A stretch of DNA of 63,641 nucleotides from Bacteroidales bacterium (GTDB taxonomy: Bacteria; Bacteroidota; Bacteroidia; Bacteroidales; Muribaculaceae), in NCBI GenBank assembly GCA_014800735.1, contig JAAVFP010000003.1:3614-67254 (forward strand), read 5' to 3'. The position numbers and the translations under genes are program-made. Shown in pieces: positions 33,655 through 42,076 of this stretch. Position 1 is the first letter of the stretch. The number at the start of each line of letters is the position of its first letter. The notes beneath the pieces are model-generated. The model saw only the letters and a program-made list of their open reading frames with translations, was not told the DNA's origin and ran no database searches.

Positions 33655-35052
33655 TTATTGCGCGTTGATGGCGGCTTCGATCGCGTCGAGGTCGGCTGCA
33701 AGCTTTTTCTCGGTGGTCAGGCGGTCCTCGATGCTCGTGCAGCCGTGGATAACCGTGGCGTGCGTGCGGTCCAGCTTGTGTCCTATGGCCGTGAGGGGCA
33801 TCTTGGCAATCTTTTTGGCGAGATACATCAGCACCTGGCGCGCATCCGAAATCTCGCGGCGGCGGCTCTTGGTGAAGAACAGGTCGGGGCTTATCTTATA
33901 GTAGGTTGCCACGGCCTCGGTAATCATTTCGAAATTCACCTGGCGACGGTTGATTTTCACCGCATTGGCCATCACGCGGCGTGCGAGTTCAAGCGAAATG
34001 TCGCGGTTGAGCACGGTGGCGTGTGCCATGAGCGATACGACGATGCCTTCGAGCTCGCGCACACTGTCGGTGACGTTGGAGGCGATGAATTCCGAAACTT
34101 CGTCGGGCAGTTCCACACCGTCCTGCTCGGATTTCAGGCGGAGCACATCACGGCGCAGGGCAATGTCGGGCTTTTCGAGCTCAACCTGCATGCCCCATTT
34201 GAATCGGCTGAGCAGACGGGCCTCGAAACCTTCCATCTCGGAGGGAGCACAGTCGCTCGACATGATAATCTGGCGGTTGTGCTGGTGCAGATGATTGAAG
34301 ATGTGGAAGAAGGTATTCTGCGTGCCGGGCATGTTCTTGAGGTCCTGAATATCGTCGATAATCAGGGTGTCGATGCTCTGGTAGAAGTGGAAGAAGCTGT
34401 TGATATTCTTTGCGGCAGCGGCGGTGTACTGGCTCTGGAACAGGCGGGCGGTGACGTAGAGCACGCGCGCAGCGGGGTTCTTTTCCTTGATGCGGATGCC
34501 GATGGCCTGGATGAGGTGGGTTTTGCCCACACCGGGAGCACCGAACACAAACAGGGGGTTGAAGGTTTTGAGCTTGGGGTCGTCGCCGATGGCCATACCG
34601 ATTGAGCGGGCAATACGGTTGCTGTCGCTCTGGCAGTAGTTCTCGAAGGTGTACTTCGGGTTGAGCTGCGGGTCGAAATCCTGGCGCACCGGTTCGCGGA
34701 AGGGGTTGGCCGGGGCAGCCTTGGAGTGGTCGATGATGGTTTGTGAGTAGGCGTTGTCCTTCTGGGTCACGGCCGACGAGGGGTCGACACCGACTGTACG
34801 GTACTTGTAGAAGAGCTGGACGCCCTCGCCGTACACCTTTTTAATACCGGCGCGAAGAACGCCCTGGAAGCGCTCCTGAAGCTGGTCCACAAAAAACTCC
34901 GACTGCACCAGGAGCACGAGACGACCGTTCTCGAAACTATCGGAAGTGATGTCCCGGAACCACGTGTCGTACTTCTGCGGCTGGATGTTGTCCTTGAGGA
35001 ACTGGCAACATTCAGCCCATAGTTCTTGGTGATTTTTTGTCGGATTATTCAT
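33655..35052 (-). CDS. dnaA: Chromosomal replication initiator DnaA
   Basis: A 465-residue replication initiator. Domain I is at the N-terminus (ELWAECCQFLKDNIQPQKYD, WF motif). The AAA+ domain starts at LNPKYTFENYCQSDSNRIA with Walker A GAPGVGKTHL (about 172), Walker B LIIDDIQDL and sensor regions; domain IV ends with the DNA-binding signature GHKLDRTHATVIHGC (about 435). It stands alone, without dnaN or recF, as is usual in Bacteroidetes. No TTATCCACA boxes were found in the upstream region. Confidence 0.98.
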   Translation of the reverse strand: MNNPTKNHQELWAECCQFLKDNIQPQKYDTWFRDITSDSFENGRLVLLVQSEFFVDQLQERFQGVLRAGIKKVYGEGVQLFYKYRTVGVDPSSAVTQKDNAYSQTIIDHSKAAPANPFREPVRQDFDPQLNPKYTFENYCQSDSNRIARSIGMAIGDDPKLKTFNPLFVFGAPGVGKTHLIQAIGIRIKEKNPAARVLYVTARLFQSQYTAAAAKNINSFFHFYQSIDTLIIDDIQDLKNMPGTQNTFFHIFNHLHQHNRQIIMSSDCAPSEMEGFEARLLSRFKWGMQVELEKPDIALRRDVLRLKSEQDGVELPDEVSEFIASNVTDSVRELEGIVVSLMAHATVLNRDISLELARRVMANAVKINRRQVNFEMITEAVATYYKISPDLFFTKSRRREISDARQVLMYLAKKIAKMPLTAIGHKLDRTHATVIHGCTSIEDRLTTEKKLAADLDAIEAAINAQ

Positions 35053-35358
35053 AGAAGCTTACTTTCTCGACAACAAATTTCGGAATAATATTTTTCAAAA
35101 ACAAATAGAAAAATATTTGGAAAATTGCGGTCTGATGTAACTACCCTAAAATTCAGCTAATTAGCGCATGGGAATAACAAGTGTGAATTTACAATTTTAA
35201 ATTCACGCCTATTGTGCTGGGCCTTAGGGGTTTATATTGCTGTTTCTGTTGGCTATAAAAGGGCTTCCCTGTGGCGGGAAGCCCTCGCTGATAGCCTGTT
35301 GATGTGTTCTGCCAAAAAATTGGCAATATTTTTTATTTGAAATGATTTCAAATAAGCT
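35053..35358. other. AT-rich upstream region of dnaA
   Basis: No gene is visible. It contains the palindrome GTGAATTT-N8-AAATTCAC (35183-35190 / 35199-35206), the terminator of the MCE gene, and a short hairpin TGCCAA-AAAA-TTGGCA. No perfect TAnnTTTG box facing dnaA and no DnaA-box cluster was found, so the dnaA promoter is not identified and this is not obviously oriC. Confidence 0.6.
35257..35284 (-). terminator. Intrinsic terminator after the MCE gene
   Basis: GGGCTTCCC (35261-35269) and GGGAAGCCC (35276-35284) form a perfect 9-bp stem, followed on the minus strand by TTTTATAG. Confidence 0.85.
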
Positions 35359-36255
35359 TTAGAGGAGCTTTATGCTGATGTAGCGCTTGGGATTGCGCTT
35401 CACGTCGATGAGCAGCGAATCAAGCGATGCGGCTGCGGCGTTGAGGTTGTCGTAGAGCGCGGGGTCGTTGGTGAATCGGCCGATGGACGAGTCGGGATTG
35501 TTGAGCGACTCGGTGAGGCGATTCACGTTGGCAATGGTTTCCTCGATGTTCTGCATGATGCTGTCGATGGGAGCGTTGCGGAGCGATTCGCTTGCCACGG
35601 CCAGATTGCCCGAGATGCTGTCCACGTTGCCGGTTATGCTCTTGATATCGCGCGAAATGGGCTGAAGTGTGTTCACCACGCCGTGGAGCGAGCGCATGGT
35701 GGCTTCGAGCTCGGTGCTGATGTTGTCCAGACGCTTAAGGCTGGCTGTGAGGGCGGGATCGGTGACAAGGGCATTGAGTCCGGCCAGAAGTGTGTCAACT
35801 TTTGGAAGAATGGCACCGACGGCGGGCATGAGATTGTCCGACACCTTGGCCATCAGGCCTGCGTTGATGCTGCCGGTGATGGTGTCGCCAACTTTGCAGA
35901 TGTCGCCCTGGCCCAGCTTGAGGTCCATGACGGTTGTGCCGAGAATATCGCTCACCAGCACCGCTTCGCTACCTTTGTGCAGGCGCATGGCCTTGTCCAC
36001 ACTGAATTCAACCACAACGTGGCCGGGGTGGTTATAGTCATATTTGATTTCGCGCACAAGGCCAACCTTGAAACCGTTGACATTGACGGGCGCCGACACG
36101 GCAAGACCTTCGACGTTGTCGTAGACCACATAGTAGTAATTGGCAGCTTTGAAAAGGTTGATGCCTTTAAGGAAGTTTATTCCGAAAACGAGAATTGCAA
36201 TCGCTATGATTACGAGCAACCCAATTTTCACTTCTCGGTTCAGGATTGATTTCAT
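35359..36255 (-). CDS. MlaD/MCE family lipid-transport protein
   Basis: A 298-residue protein with one N-terminal membrane anchor (about 8-28, KIGLLVIIAIAILVFGINFL), a single MCE domain (about 36-115: YYYVVYDNVEGLAVSAPVNV NGFKVGLV) and a long helical C-terminal part. MCE proteins form hexameric periplasmic channels that move lipids between membranes, usually with MlaE and MlaF partners. Those partners are not adjacent here; the upstream neighbour is an amidase, the common Bacteroidetes arrangement. ATG at 36255 is 75 nt after the amidase stop. Confidence 0.92.
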   Translation of the reverse strand: MKSILNREVKIGLLVIIAIAILVFGINFLKGINLFKAANYYYVVYDNVEGLAVSAPVNVNGFKVGLVREIKYDYNHPGHVVVEFSVDKAMRLHKGSEAVLVSDILGTTVMDLKLGQGDICKVGDTITGSINAGLMAKVSDNLMPAVGAILPKVDTLLAGLNALVTDPALTASLKRLDNISTELEATMRSLHGVVNTLQPISRDIKSITGNVDSISGNLAVASESLRNAPIDSIMQNIEETIANVNRLTESLNNPDSSIGRFTNDPALYDNLNAAAASLDSLLIDVKRNPKRYISIKLL

Positions 36256-36330
36256 TGGCTTAAAGGGGGTATAAATTTGTTTATGTTATTATTTGCGGAT
36301 GAATTATATTATAAACGGATGAAGGCGCTG

Positions 36331-37149
36331 TCAAGTTCGGCGCGCCGGTGCGTTATGTTTGGCGCGGTATTGGCGGAAGGCATTGAACAGTGCCTGGGCG
36401 CACTTCTGGCGTCCGGCATCGGAGCCCAGGAACTTTTCGGCATCGGGGTTGCAGATGAAATCCAGCTCGACGAGCACGGCGGGCATACGAGTGGCCCACA
36501 ACACGAGGAATCCGGCCTGACGCACGCCTTTGTCGGCGCGCCCGGCTGTACCGGTCAGCTGGTTCTGTGCCATTACGGCAAAATCAACGCTCTGCTCCAT
36601 GTTGCGGTTCTGGCCCAGCTCGAAGATGATGTAGGACTCGGACGAATTAGGGTCGAAGCCCTGGTAGACCTCGGTGAAGTCCTCTTCGAGCTCAATCACG
36701 GCGTTCTCGCGCATAGCCACCGAGAGGTTGGCTTCCGATTTGTGCAGCCCGACGGTGTAGACTGAGGCGCCATGGACCGATGCGCGGCCCTTGGTGCGCT
36801 TGTCGAGCGAGTTTACGTGGATGGAAATGAACAGGTCGGCATCGGCTTCGTTGGCAATCTCGGCGCGGCGGAAGAGGTCCACGAAGTAGTCGCCGTCGCG
36901 CGTGTAAATTACATCTACGCTGTCCTTCATTTCATTGGCAATCAATTTGCCAAGGCGCTTCGCCACATCAAGGCAGATAACTTTTTCTTTTTGAGTTGTG
37001 CCGCTGCACCCCTGGTCCTTGCCACCGTGCCCGGCATCGATAACCAGAGTGAAATCCGGTTCCTCAGGCTCATGGGCTGCCGCACAGTGCAGTGCTGCCG
37101 CTGAAGCAACGGCAAGCAGACCAAGGCGGAAAAGGGCAGGTACTTTCAT
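36331..37149 (-). CDS. N-acetylmuramoyl-L-alanine amidase (Amidase_3)
   Basis: A 272-residue exported cell-wall amidase. The ATG at 37149 opens the signal peptide (MKVPALFRLGLLAVASAAAL). The zinc motifs are VIDAGHGGKDQG (about 36-47), the glutamate in the RAEIANEADADLFISIHVN block (His in ISIHVN), and VLVELDFICN near the end with catalytic Glu. It removes stem peptides from MurNAc. It shares a transcript with the MCE gene; a TACTTTTG promoter lies 22 nt upstream. Confidence 0.95.
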   Translation of the reverse strand: MKVPALFRLGLLAVASAAALHCAAAHEPEEPDFTLVIDAGHGGKDQGCSGTTQKEKVICLDVAKRLGKLIANEMKDSVDVIYTRDGDYFVDLFRRAEIANEADADLFISIHVNSLDKRTKGRASVHGASVYTVGLHKSEANLSVAMRENAVIELEEDFTEVYQGFDPNSSESYIIFELGQNRNMEQSVDFAVMAQNQLTGTAGRADKGVRQAGFLVLWATRMPAVLVELDFICNPDAEKFLGSDAGRQKCAQALFNAFRQYRAKHNAPARRT

Positions 37150-37171
37150 AAGAGCTAACGTAAAATCTTTG

Positions 37172-37179
37172 CAAAAGTA
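37172..37179 (-). promoter_or_regulatory. -7 box (TACTTTTG) of the amidase-MCE pair
   Basis: TAnnTTTG box on the minus strand, 22 nt before the ATG at 37149; this supports that start over the longer reading. Confidence 0.6.
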
Positions 37180-37272
37180 CGACATTTTTTTGCCATAATA
37201 GTAGTCCGAAAGTCGAAAAATAATGTTTTAATGCCCTTTTTATGCTGAAAAGCACTTTTATGACTCTTCTAA

Positions 37273-37303
37273 TTGGTCATTGTTGCGAAAAATAGTAATT
37301 TTG
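37273..37303 (+). promoter_or_regulatory. Promoter of the GldB-like operon (TTG - 20 nt - TAATTTTG)
   Basis: TTG at 37273-37275, TAATTTTG at 37296-37303, spacing 20 nt; the ATG is 18 nt further at 37322. Confidence 0.7.
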
Positions 37304-37321
37304 AGGTGATATAAATATTGT

Positions 37322-38296
37322 ATGAAAAAGATAACATTAATCTCTGCATTGTGTGTGCTTCTGGCATCATGTCGGCCTGAAGTGCGCGAGGAATATCCCG
37401 CCGAACCGATTGTTCCGCTGTACGACATCCTGTACGAGTACGCCGACCTCGGTACTGCCGAGCGGGCGTACATCATGGACACTGATTCGGCCCTGCTGGC
37501 CGACTTCATGCAGGTGGTGAGCGCCGACCCGATGGACGATGCACTGCTGGAATGGTGGTCCGGCTCAATGCCGGTGCAGGTGTTCACGCCTGATGTTGAT
37601 TCTGTTTTCCCGACACTTGAGCCTCTTCGCGCCAATCTGGGTTATATACTTGGCCGTGCCGAAGCCGATTCGCTCGGCTTGCCCCGCAGAGAGTATGCCG
37701 CGGTGGTGTATGGCCGGACGGAGAGTATTCTTTTCGTGGATTCGGCAATGTTTATAGCGCTCAATCACTATCTTGGCGAGGATTACCCCGGCTATTCGCA
37801 TTGGCCAACGTATATGCGGCGCCAGAAGAACCCGCAGCGCCTGCCCTACGATATTTCCGAGGCACTGGTGGCAACGGCTTATCCCTACGAGGCAAGCGGT
37901 GCCGAGGCCACAGTGCTGTCGCGCCTGGTTTATGAGGGCGTACTGGTGCATGCAAAAATGCAGCTTGTGCCTGATGCCGATGCCGGAGAGGCCCTTGGCT
38001 ACGACCGCGCCGAAATGAACTGGCTGCGCGAGCATGAGGCTGAACTGTGGCGCGATGCTGTGGCACGGCGTCTGCTTTATGACACCTCGACTACCTTGGC
38101 CGAAAAGCTTGTGGCTCCTGCGCCGCAGGTGCGCGAGTTGCAACCTTCGGCTCCCGGACGTGCGGGCCGATATATCGGCTACCGCATTGTTAAAGCCTAC
38201 GTCAAGGCTCATCCCGAGGTGAGCCTGCGGCGGATGCTGTCACCGGATTTCTATGCCTCCCCCAATATTTTAGCAGAATCAAATTATAAGCTCTAA
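37322..38296 (+). CDS. GldB-like lipoprotein
   Basis: A 324-residue lipoprotein with lipobox LLASC (Cys17). The middle and C-terminal parts match GldB-type proteins: MFIALNHYLGEDYPGYSHWP (about 140-160), YMRRQKNPQRLPYDISEALV and GRAGRYIGYRIVKAYVKAHP near the end. GldB is needed for gliding in Flavobacteria; non-gliding Bacteroidales keep relatives whose role is unknown. It is first in an operon with an FKBP isomerase, a pairing also seen for gliding-associated genes (GldI is an FKBP). Confidence 0.8.
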   Translation: MKKITLISALCVLLASCRPEVREEYPAEPIVPLYDILYEYADLGTAERAYIMDTDSALLADFMQVVSADPMDDALLEWWSGSMPVQVFTPDVDSVFPTLEPLRANLGYILGRAEADSLGLPRREYAAVVYGRTESILFVDSAMFIALNHYLGEDYPGYSHWPTYMRRQKNPQRLPYDISEALVATAYPYEASGAEATVLSRLVYEGVLVHAKMQLVPDADAGEALGYDRAEMNWLREHEAELWRDAVARRLLYDTSTTLAEKLVAPAPQVRELQPSAPGRAGRYIGYRIVKAYVKAHPEVSLRRMLSPDFYASPNILAESNYKL

Positions 38297-38302
38297 CTAT
38301 TT

Positions 38303-38695
38303 ATGGCAAAACAGGAATATATAGCGAAGAACAAAGAGTGGCTTGCCGCCAAAGCACAGGAACCAGGTGTGAAAGCGCTGGACAAGGGCATATATTATAA
38401 GGTGCTGAAGAACGGCCAGGGTGCAAGCCCCAACCGCGGCAGTGTGGTGACGGTGCACTATGTGGGCAAAACCATCAATGGCAAAACTTTCGACAGCAGC
38501 CGCGGGGGTGTGGCTCCGGCCTTCCGCCTGCGCGAACTGATTCCGGGTTGGATTATAGCCCTTCAGCAGATGAAAGTGGGCGACCGCTGGGAGGTGTATA
38601 TCCCAGCCGAACAGGCCTACGGCAAGTTTTCGCAGCCCGGCATCCCCGGCGGCTCCACCCTGGTGTTTGACATCGAATTGCTGGGGGTGTCGTGA
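38303..38695 (+). CDS. FKBP-type peptidyl-prolyl isomerase
   Basis: A 130-residue isomerase without an obvious signal peptide. The FKBP domain covers about 30-128: SVVTVHYVGKTINGKTFDSS, ELIPGWIIALQQMKVGDRWE, VYIPAEQAYG and STLVFDIELLGV. It speeds cis-trans change at proline bonds and may act as a chaperone for the neighbouring lipoproteins. It overlaps the next gene (GTGA). Confidence 0.95.
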   Translation: MAKQEYIAKNKEWLAAKAQEPGVKALDKGIYYKVLKNGQGASPNRGSVVTVHYVGKTINGKTFDSSRGGVAPAFRLRELIPGWIIALQQMKVGDRWEVYIPAEQAYGKFSQPGIPGGSTLVFDIELLGVS

Positions 38696-39657
38696 AAAAG
38701 ATTTTTGTTTTCCTGCTGTGCGTTCTTGCAATGTGCGCAGGAGTTAAAGCTCAGGATGCACCGCAGGATTCCACGGTGTCGGTCATCGCATGGTTCAACA
38801 AAGGCGATGTGAGGGAATTTGTAGTGAGGCAAGCCGAATATTGGTTTGCCAAAGGCGATACTGTGCCTCTTTACAGTTGCGGCGAACGATTCCGAATTGA
38901 GGTGACTGATTCAACGGCCCAGGGCTACAAGATGGCTTTCAATATTGTGGAGAGTTGGGTGGATAGTATTCCCGGTTCTGAGGTTAATGATTTGATGGCT
39001 CGTGTGAACAGTAAAATGGATAGTACAGTCCGCGAAGCGATTATACTATTTGAAACCGATGAGTGCGGTGCAATTACTTCGTTTACTAATCTTGATGATG
39101 TACGGGCTCGAGCTGAAGAAATTTACGCAAAAATCAAGAATGACATTGTTAATCAGGAAGAAATTGATTTGCTTGAGGAGAACGGTGTGGATATTAGTGA
39201 GCTACTTGATGAATCCAATATAAAGAAGCTGGTAGACGGATTTGTTGAGGAAATCCAGATGTTATTCCAAAACCACGGTAAGGCTTTTCAACTTGGTCAA
39301 CATACTTCGCATGATGAGGAAGATGGTGGAGTGGTTGTGGACAGACTGATAGATGTCAAACGAGCAGATGATACTCATCAGTATAGGATTCTTTCGGCTA
39401 TGGAGATGACAGTGCCGCAAAATACTGTACGCGAGGCTGTGAAAGAAGGTGTAGAAAGTATCACTGAAAATCAGGATTTAATCAACGCTGCTGATGCGGA
39501 GTTCAACCATCAGGTAGTTTTCGATACTGAATCGCGTGCTGTAGGGGTCGGATGCTATTATCCGGATGGTTGGCCTTATTATTATGCAAGGATTATAAAA
39601 GTCAATGTTGGCACTCAAGGTAAAATCATCCAAACTCAGATTGATATAGTTGATTGA
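38692..39657 (+). CDS. Secreted protein of unknown function (321 aa)
   Basis: Not recognised. A 321-residue protein with a signal peptide (MKKIFVFLLCVLAMCAGVKA). The GTG start overlaps the FKBP stop by 4 bp. The mature protein is acidic, with strand-rich segments and a helical part near residues 130-190 (DDVRARAEEIYAKIKNDIVN); it ends VGVGCYYPDGWPYYYARIIK. From about 38940 the gene is clearly more AT-rich than its neighbours, which suggests a different origin or relaxed selection. A long terminator hairpin follows immediately. Confidence 0.75.
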   Translation: MKKIFVFLLCVLAMCAGVKAQDAPQDSTVSVIAWFNKGDVREFVVRQAEYWFAKGDTVPLYSCGERFRIEVTDSTAQGYKMAFNIVESWVDSIPGSEVNDLMARVNSKMDSTVREAIILFETDECGAITSFTNLDDVRARAEEIYAKIKNDIVNQEEIDLLEENGVDISELLDESNIKKLVDGFVEEIQMLFQNHGKAFQLGQHTSHDEEDGGVVVDRLIDVKRADDTHQYRILSAMEMTVPQNTVREAVKEGVESITENQDLINAADAEFNHQVVFDTESRAVGVGCYYPDGWPYYYARIIKVNVGTQGKIIQTQIDIVD

Positions 39658-39660
39658 GCC

Positions 39661-39710
39661 GTAATAATAAAGACCGCTAAAAATCATTCTTTAGCGGTCT
39701 TTATTATTAC
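39661..39710 (+). terminator. Long perfect hairpin after the 38.7 kb gene
   Basis: Two perfect 21-nt arms (39661-39681 and 39690-39710, core GACCGCTAAA / TTTAGCGGTC) with an 8-nt loop. The arms end in A- and T-rich runs, so it can work on both strands between the convergent genes. Confidence 0.85.
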
Positions 39711-39728
39711 GTAGGTTATGAAATTCTT

Positions 39729-39857
39729 TTAGTTTTCGAGATTAATCAGGTCATAGAACATAAGTCGCGTAGGCTTATCGACATCTGCATTGTTTAGATA
39801 TAGAAAACCGTTCTTGATATAAAACAGTCCTCGAAATTCATTTGGTTTTATTTCGAG
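39729..39857 (-). pseudogene. Open frame without start, possible gene remnant
   Basis: A minus-strand frame with no start codon reads LEIKPNEFRGLFYIKNGFLY then LNNADVDKPTRLMFYDLINL EN and stop. It looks like real beta-rich protein sequence but has an in-frame TAG before it. It may be the end of a lost gene downstream of the 54-codon ORF. Confidence 0.35.
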
Positions 39858-40002
39858 CTAACATTTTCATTACTGTGTCGTACGCCTCATTTATCTGAGT
39901 TTTGCGCTCGGGAGTCTCGGGGCGAGGAGTGTTCATCAGCTCAATGAAGCGACGTGCGTCTTCACCGCTGAGTATTGGAGTATCTTGAATTGGACGTGCC
40001 AT
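39838..40002 (-). CDS. Small protein (54 aa), antitoxin-like
   Basis: ATG at 40002 encodes MARPIQDTPILSGEDARRFI then ELMNTPRPETPERKTQINEA and ends KMLARNKTK. The PILxGxDAxxF pattern recalls small Bacteroidetes proteins that precede toxin-like genes, but I cannot name a family with confidence. A perfect TATCTTTG box lies 26 nt upstream, which supports expression. Its would-be partner downstream is only a start-less fragment. Confidence 0.6.
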   Translation of the reverse strand: MARPIQDTPILSGEDARRFIELMNTPRPETPERKTQINEAYDTVMKMLARNKTK

Positions 40003-40028
40003 TTTATTCTCTTATTTCTAAATTTCTA

Positions 40029-40036
40029 CAAAGATA
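40029..40036 (-). promoter_or_regulatory. -7 box (TATCTTTG) of the 54-codon ORF
   Basis: Perfect TAnnTTTG box on the minus strand, 26 nt before the ATG at 40002. Confidence 0.55.
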
Positions 40037-40067
40037 CAACAAATTTTCAAGATATTAGGATTTGAGA

Positions 40068-41258
40068 CTATGCCTTTTTGTTGGCGAATATCCGGTCGAT
40101 GATCTGGGCTATGGCGCCGTCGCCGGTGATGTTGCAGGCGGTGCCGAAGCTGTCCATGGCAATGTAGAGGGCTATCATCATGGCATTGTCGGCATCGGAG
40201 AAGCCGAGGATGGAGGAGAGCAGGCCGAGCGAAGCCATGATTGCGCCGCCGGGTACGCCGGGGGCGGCTACGATGGTGATACCGAGCATGGCGATGAAGC
40301 CGGCAAACATGCCGATGTCGTAGGGCATGCCGTGGACTATCATCAGAGCAAGGGCACAAGCCACGATTTTAAGGGTGGAGCCCGACATGTGGATGGTGGC
40401 GCAGAGAGGGATGACAAATCCGGCCACATCCTTCCGGACGCCCATCTTGATTGTGCGCTCCAGGGTTACGGGGATGGTTGCGGCTGACGACTGTGTGCCC
40501 AGTGCGGTAGCGTAGGCCGGCATCATGGTCCACAGACAGCGGAAGGGGTTACGACCGGAGAAAAGAGAAGCGATAGCGTACTGGAGCACGAGGATGCCGA
40601 CGTGGAGCACGAAGATTACAGCGATTATCTTGATGAATGTCACAAGAATAGGACCGACCGTGCCGGCAGCGGTCATGGACATGAAGATGCCGAAAATGTA
40701 GAGGGGCAGCAGGGGCACAATCACTTTTTCGATCATGAGCTGTATGACGGTTCGGAAATCGTCGAGCAGGCGTTTGAGTGTGGCCGTGGTGTCCGGGCGG
40801 ATGGCGCAGGCAAAGCCGAGCACGAACGCAAATACCAGTGCCGTAGTGACGGTCATCATCGGAGTTATGTCGATGCTGAAGAAAGGCTTCGGAGTGAGGT
40901 CGGGGGCATCGGCGGCAAGTTGCGAGCCGAAGTTGGCTGCGTTGGCCAGGATTTTAGGGAACACAGTGGCGCCGGTGAGGTAGGAGATTATGCCCGAGCA
41001 GAAGGTCATGGCGTAGGCCACCAGAACAGTGACGAGCAGCATCGACCCAGCGCGTTTGCCAATATCGGCAATAGCCGGAGCCACAAAGCCCAGGATGAGC
41101 AGGGGGATTATGAACCCGAGGAATGAACTGAACAGGGTGTTGACCGTGGCAAAAATGCGGGCAATCCAGTCAGGGAAAATGTAACCGGCGCCGATGCCGA
41201 GGGCTATTGCGATAACAACTCGGCCCAGGAGGCCGATGCGGGGCAGTTTGGTTTTCAT
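40068..41258 (-). CDS. Dicarboxylate/amino acid:cation symporter (DAACS, SstT-like)
   Basis: A 396-residue inner-membrane symporter. Typical blocks are LFSSFLGFIIPLLILGFVAP near residue 40, the substrate-binding region ALGTQSSAATIPVTLERTIK (about 265) and GFVIPLCATIHMSGST, then IMASLGLLSSILGFSDADNA and MDSFGTACNITGDG. The GTQSS and NITGDG motifs favour a serine/threonine or neutral/acidic amino-acid sodium symporter. It overlaps tatC by 4 bp (ATGA), an unusual operon partner. Confidence 0.93.
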   Translation of the reverse strand: MKTKLPRIGLLGRVVIAIALGIGAGYIFPDWIARIFATVNTLFSSFLGFIIPLLILGFVAPAIADIGKRAGSMLLVTVLVAYAMTFCSGIISYLTGATVFPKILANAANFGSQLAADAPDLTPKPFFSIDITPMMTVTTALVFAFVLGFACAIRPDTTATLKRLLDDFRTVIQLMIEKVIVPLLPLYIFGIFMSMTAAGTVGPILVTFIKIIAVIFVLHVGILVLQYAIASLFSGRNPFRCLWTMMPAYATALGTQSSAATIPVTLERTIKMGVRKDVAGFVIPLCATIHMSGSTLKIVACALALMIVHGMPYDIGMFAGFIAMLGITIVAAPGVPGGAIMASLGLLSSILGFSDADNAMMIALYIAMDSFGTACNITGDGAIAQIIDRIFANKKA

Positions 41259-42052
41259 GGTTCTTCGGGTTTATCCACGGGCACAAGCCGGGCACTCATT
41301 TCCCAGAGAGCGTAGATGGGGATAAATACAATAAACAAAGTGAAGGGGTCGCCGGTGGGGGTGATGAGCGCGGCCACGATGAGCAGCGCCACGATGGCAT
41401 GGCGGCGGTAGCGACCGAAAAAGCCGCGGGTGAGGATACCCATCTTGCCAAGTAGCCACGCCAGCAGGGGCAGCTCGAAGACGGCGCCCATCATCAGCAG
41501 GAGGGTGAAAAAGTTGTCCATGTAGGAATCCAGCGACACGATTGGCCGGATGGCGTCGGACAGGCGGTAGTCGGCCAGGAAGCGCAGGGCCAGCGGAAAC
41601 ACCAGGAAGTAGCCCACGGCCACACCGAGATAGAACATGATGTTGCCGAAGATGAACGCGCGGGTGATACCGCGCTTCTCGTGGTCGTAGAGCGCCGGGG
41701 CCACAAAGCCCCACAGCATATAGATAATGACGGGGAATCCCACAATCAGCGCCGCCCAGCAGGCCGCCGACAGGTGGATGAACAGCTGGGATGCCAGCTC
41801 GATACTTACAATATCGACCGTAAATGTCGAATCCGTGGCCAGGTCGGAGGCACCGAAGCTGGAAGCGAGGTCGTTGAACAGCCGGTAGGTGACGAAGGAG
41901 CCCGAGCAGGGAGCCATAATCACCTTATCAAAGATAGTGGGCATGGCAATGAACGCTGCGATGCCCAGGACGGCCATCACAGCGAGTACACGGAAAATCA
42001 CCTTGCGCAGAGCGTCAAGGTGATCCCAGAAAGTCATTTCAGTCTCAGCCAT
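41255..42052 (-). CDS. tatC: Sec-independent translocase subunit TatC
   Basis: A 265-residue protein with six membrane segments. The N-terminal MTFWDHLDALRKVIFRV has the TatC signature (E/D)HLxELRxR in altered form, and PALYDHEKRGI (about 112) with FYLGVAVGYFLVFPLALRF follow. TatC binds the twin-arginine signal and works with TatA. The tatA gene is 24 nt upstream, and no separate tatB is seen, so this is probably a minimal TatAC system. Confidence 0.95.
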   Translation of the reverse strand: MAETEMTFWDHLDALRKVIFRVLAVMAVLGIAAFIAMPTIFDKVIMAPCSGSFVTYRLFNDLASSFGASDLATDSTFTVDIVSIELASQLFIHLSAACWAALIVGFPVIIYMLWGFVAPALYDHEKRGITRAFIFGNIMFYLGVAVGYFLVFPLALRFLADYRLSDAIRPIVSLDSYMDNFFTLLLMMGAVFELPLLAWLLGKMGILTRGFFGRYRRHAIVALLIVAALITPTGDPFTLFIVFIPIYALWEMSARLVPVDKPEEP

Positions 42053-42076
42053 TCAGCAGAGTAGGGGGGCAAAAAA

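Noticed and set aside
35053-35358. Replication origin next to dnaA
   Set aside because: No DnaA-box cluster or AT-rich 13-mer array was found; dnaA position alone is not evidence in Bacteroidetes.
39661-39710. Insertion-sequence terminal repeat
   Set aside because: A perfect inverted repeat with a small loop and A/T-rich ends directly after a stop codon is better explained as a bidirectional terminator; no transposase is near.
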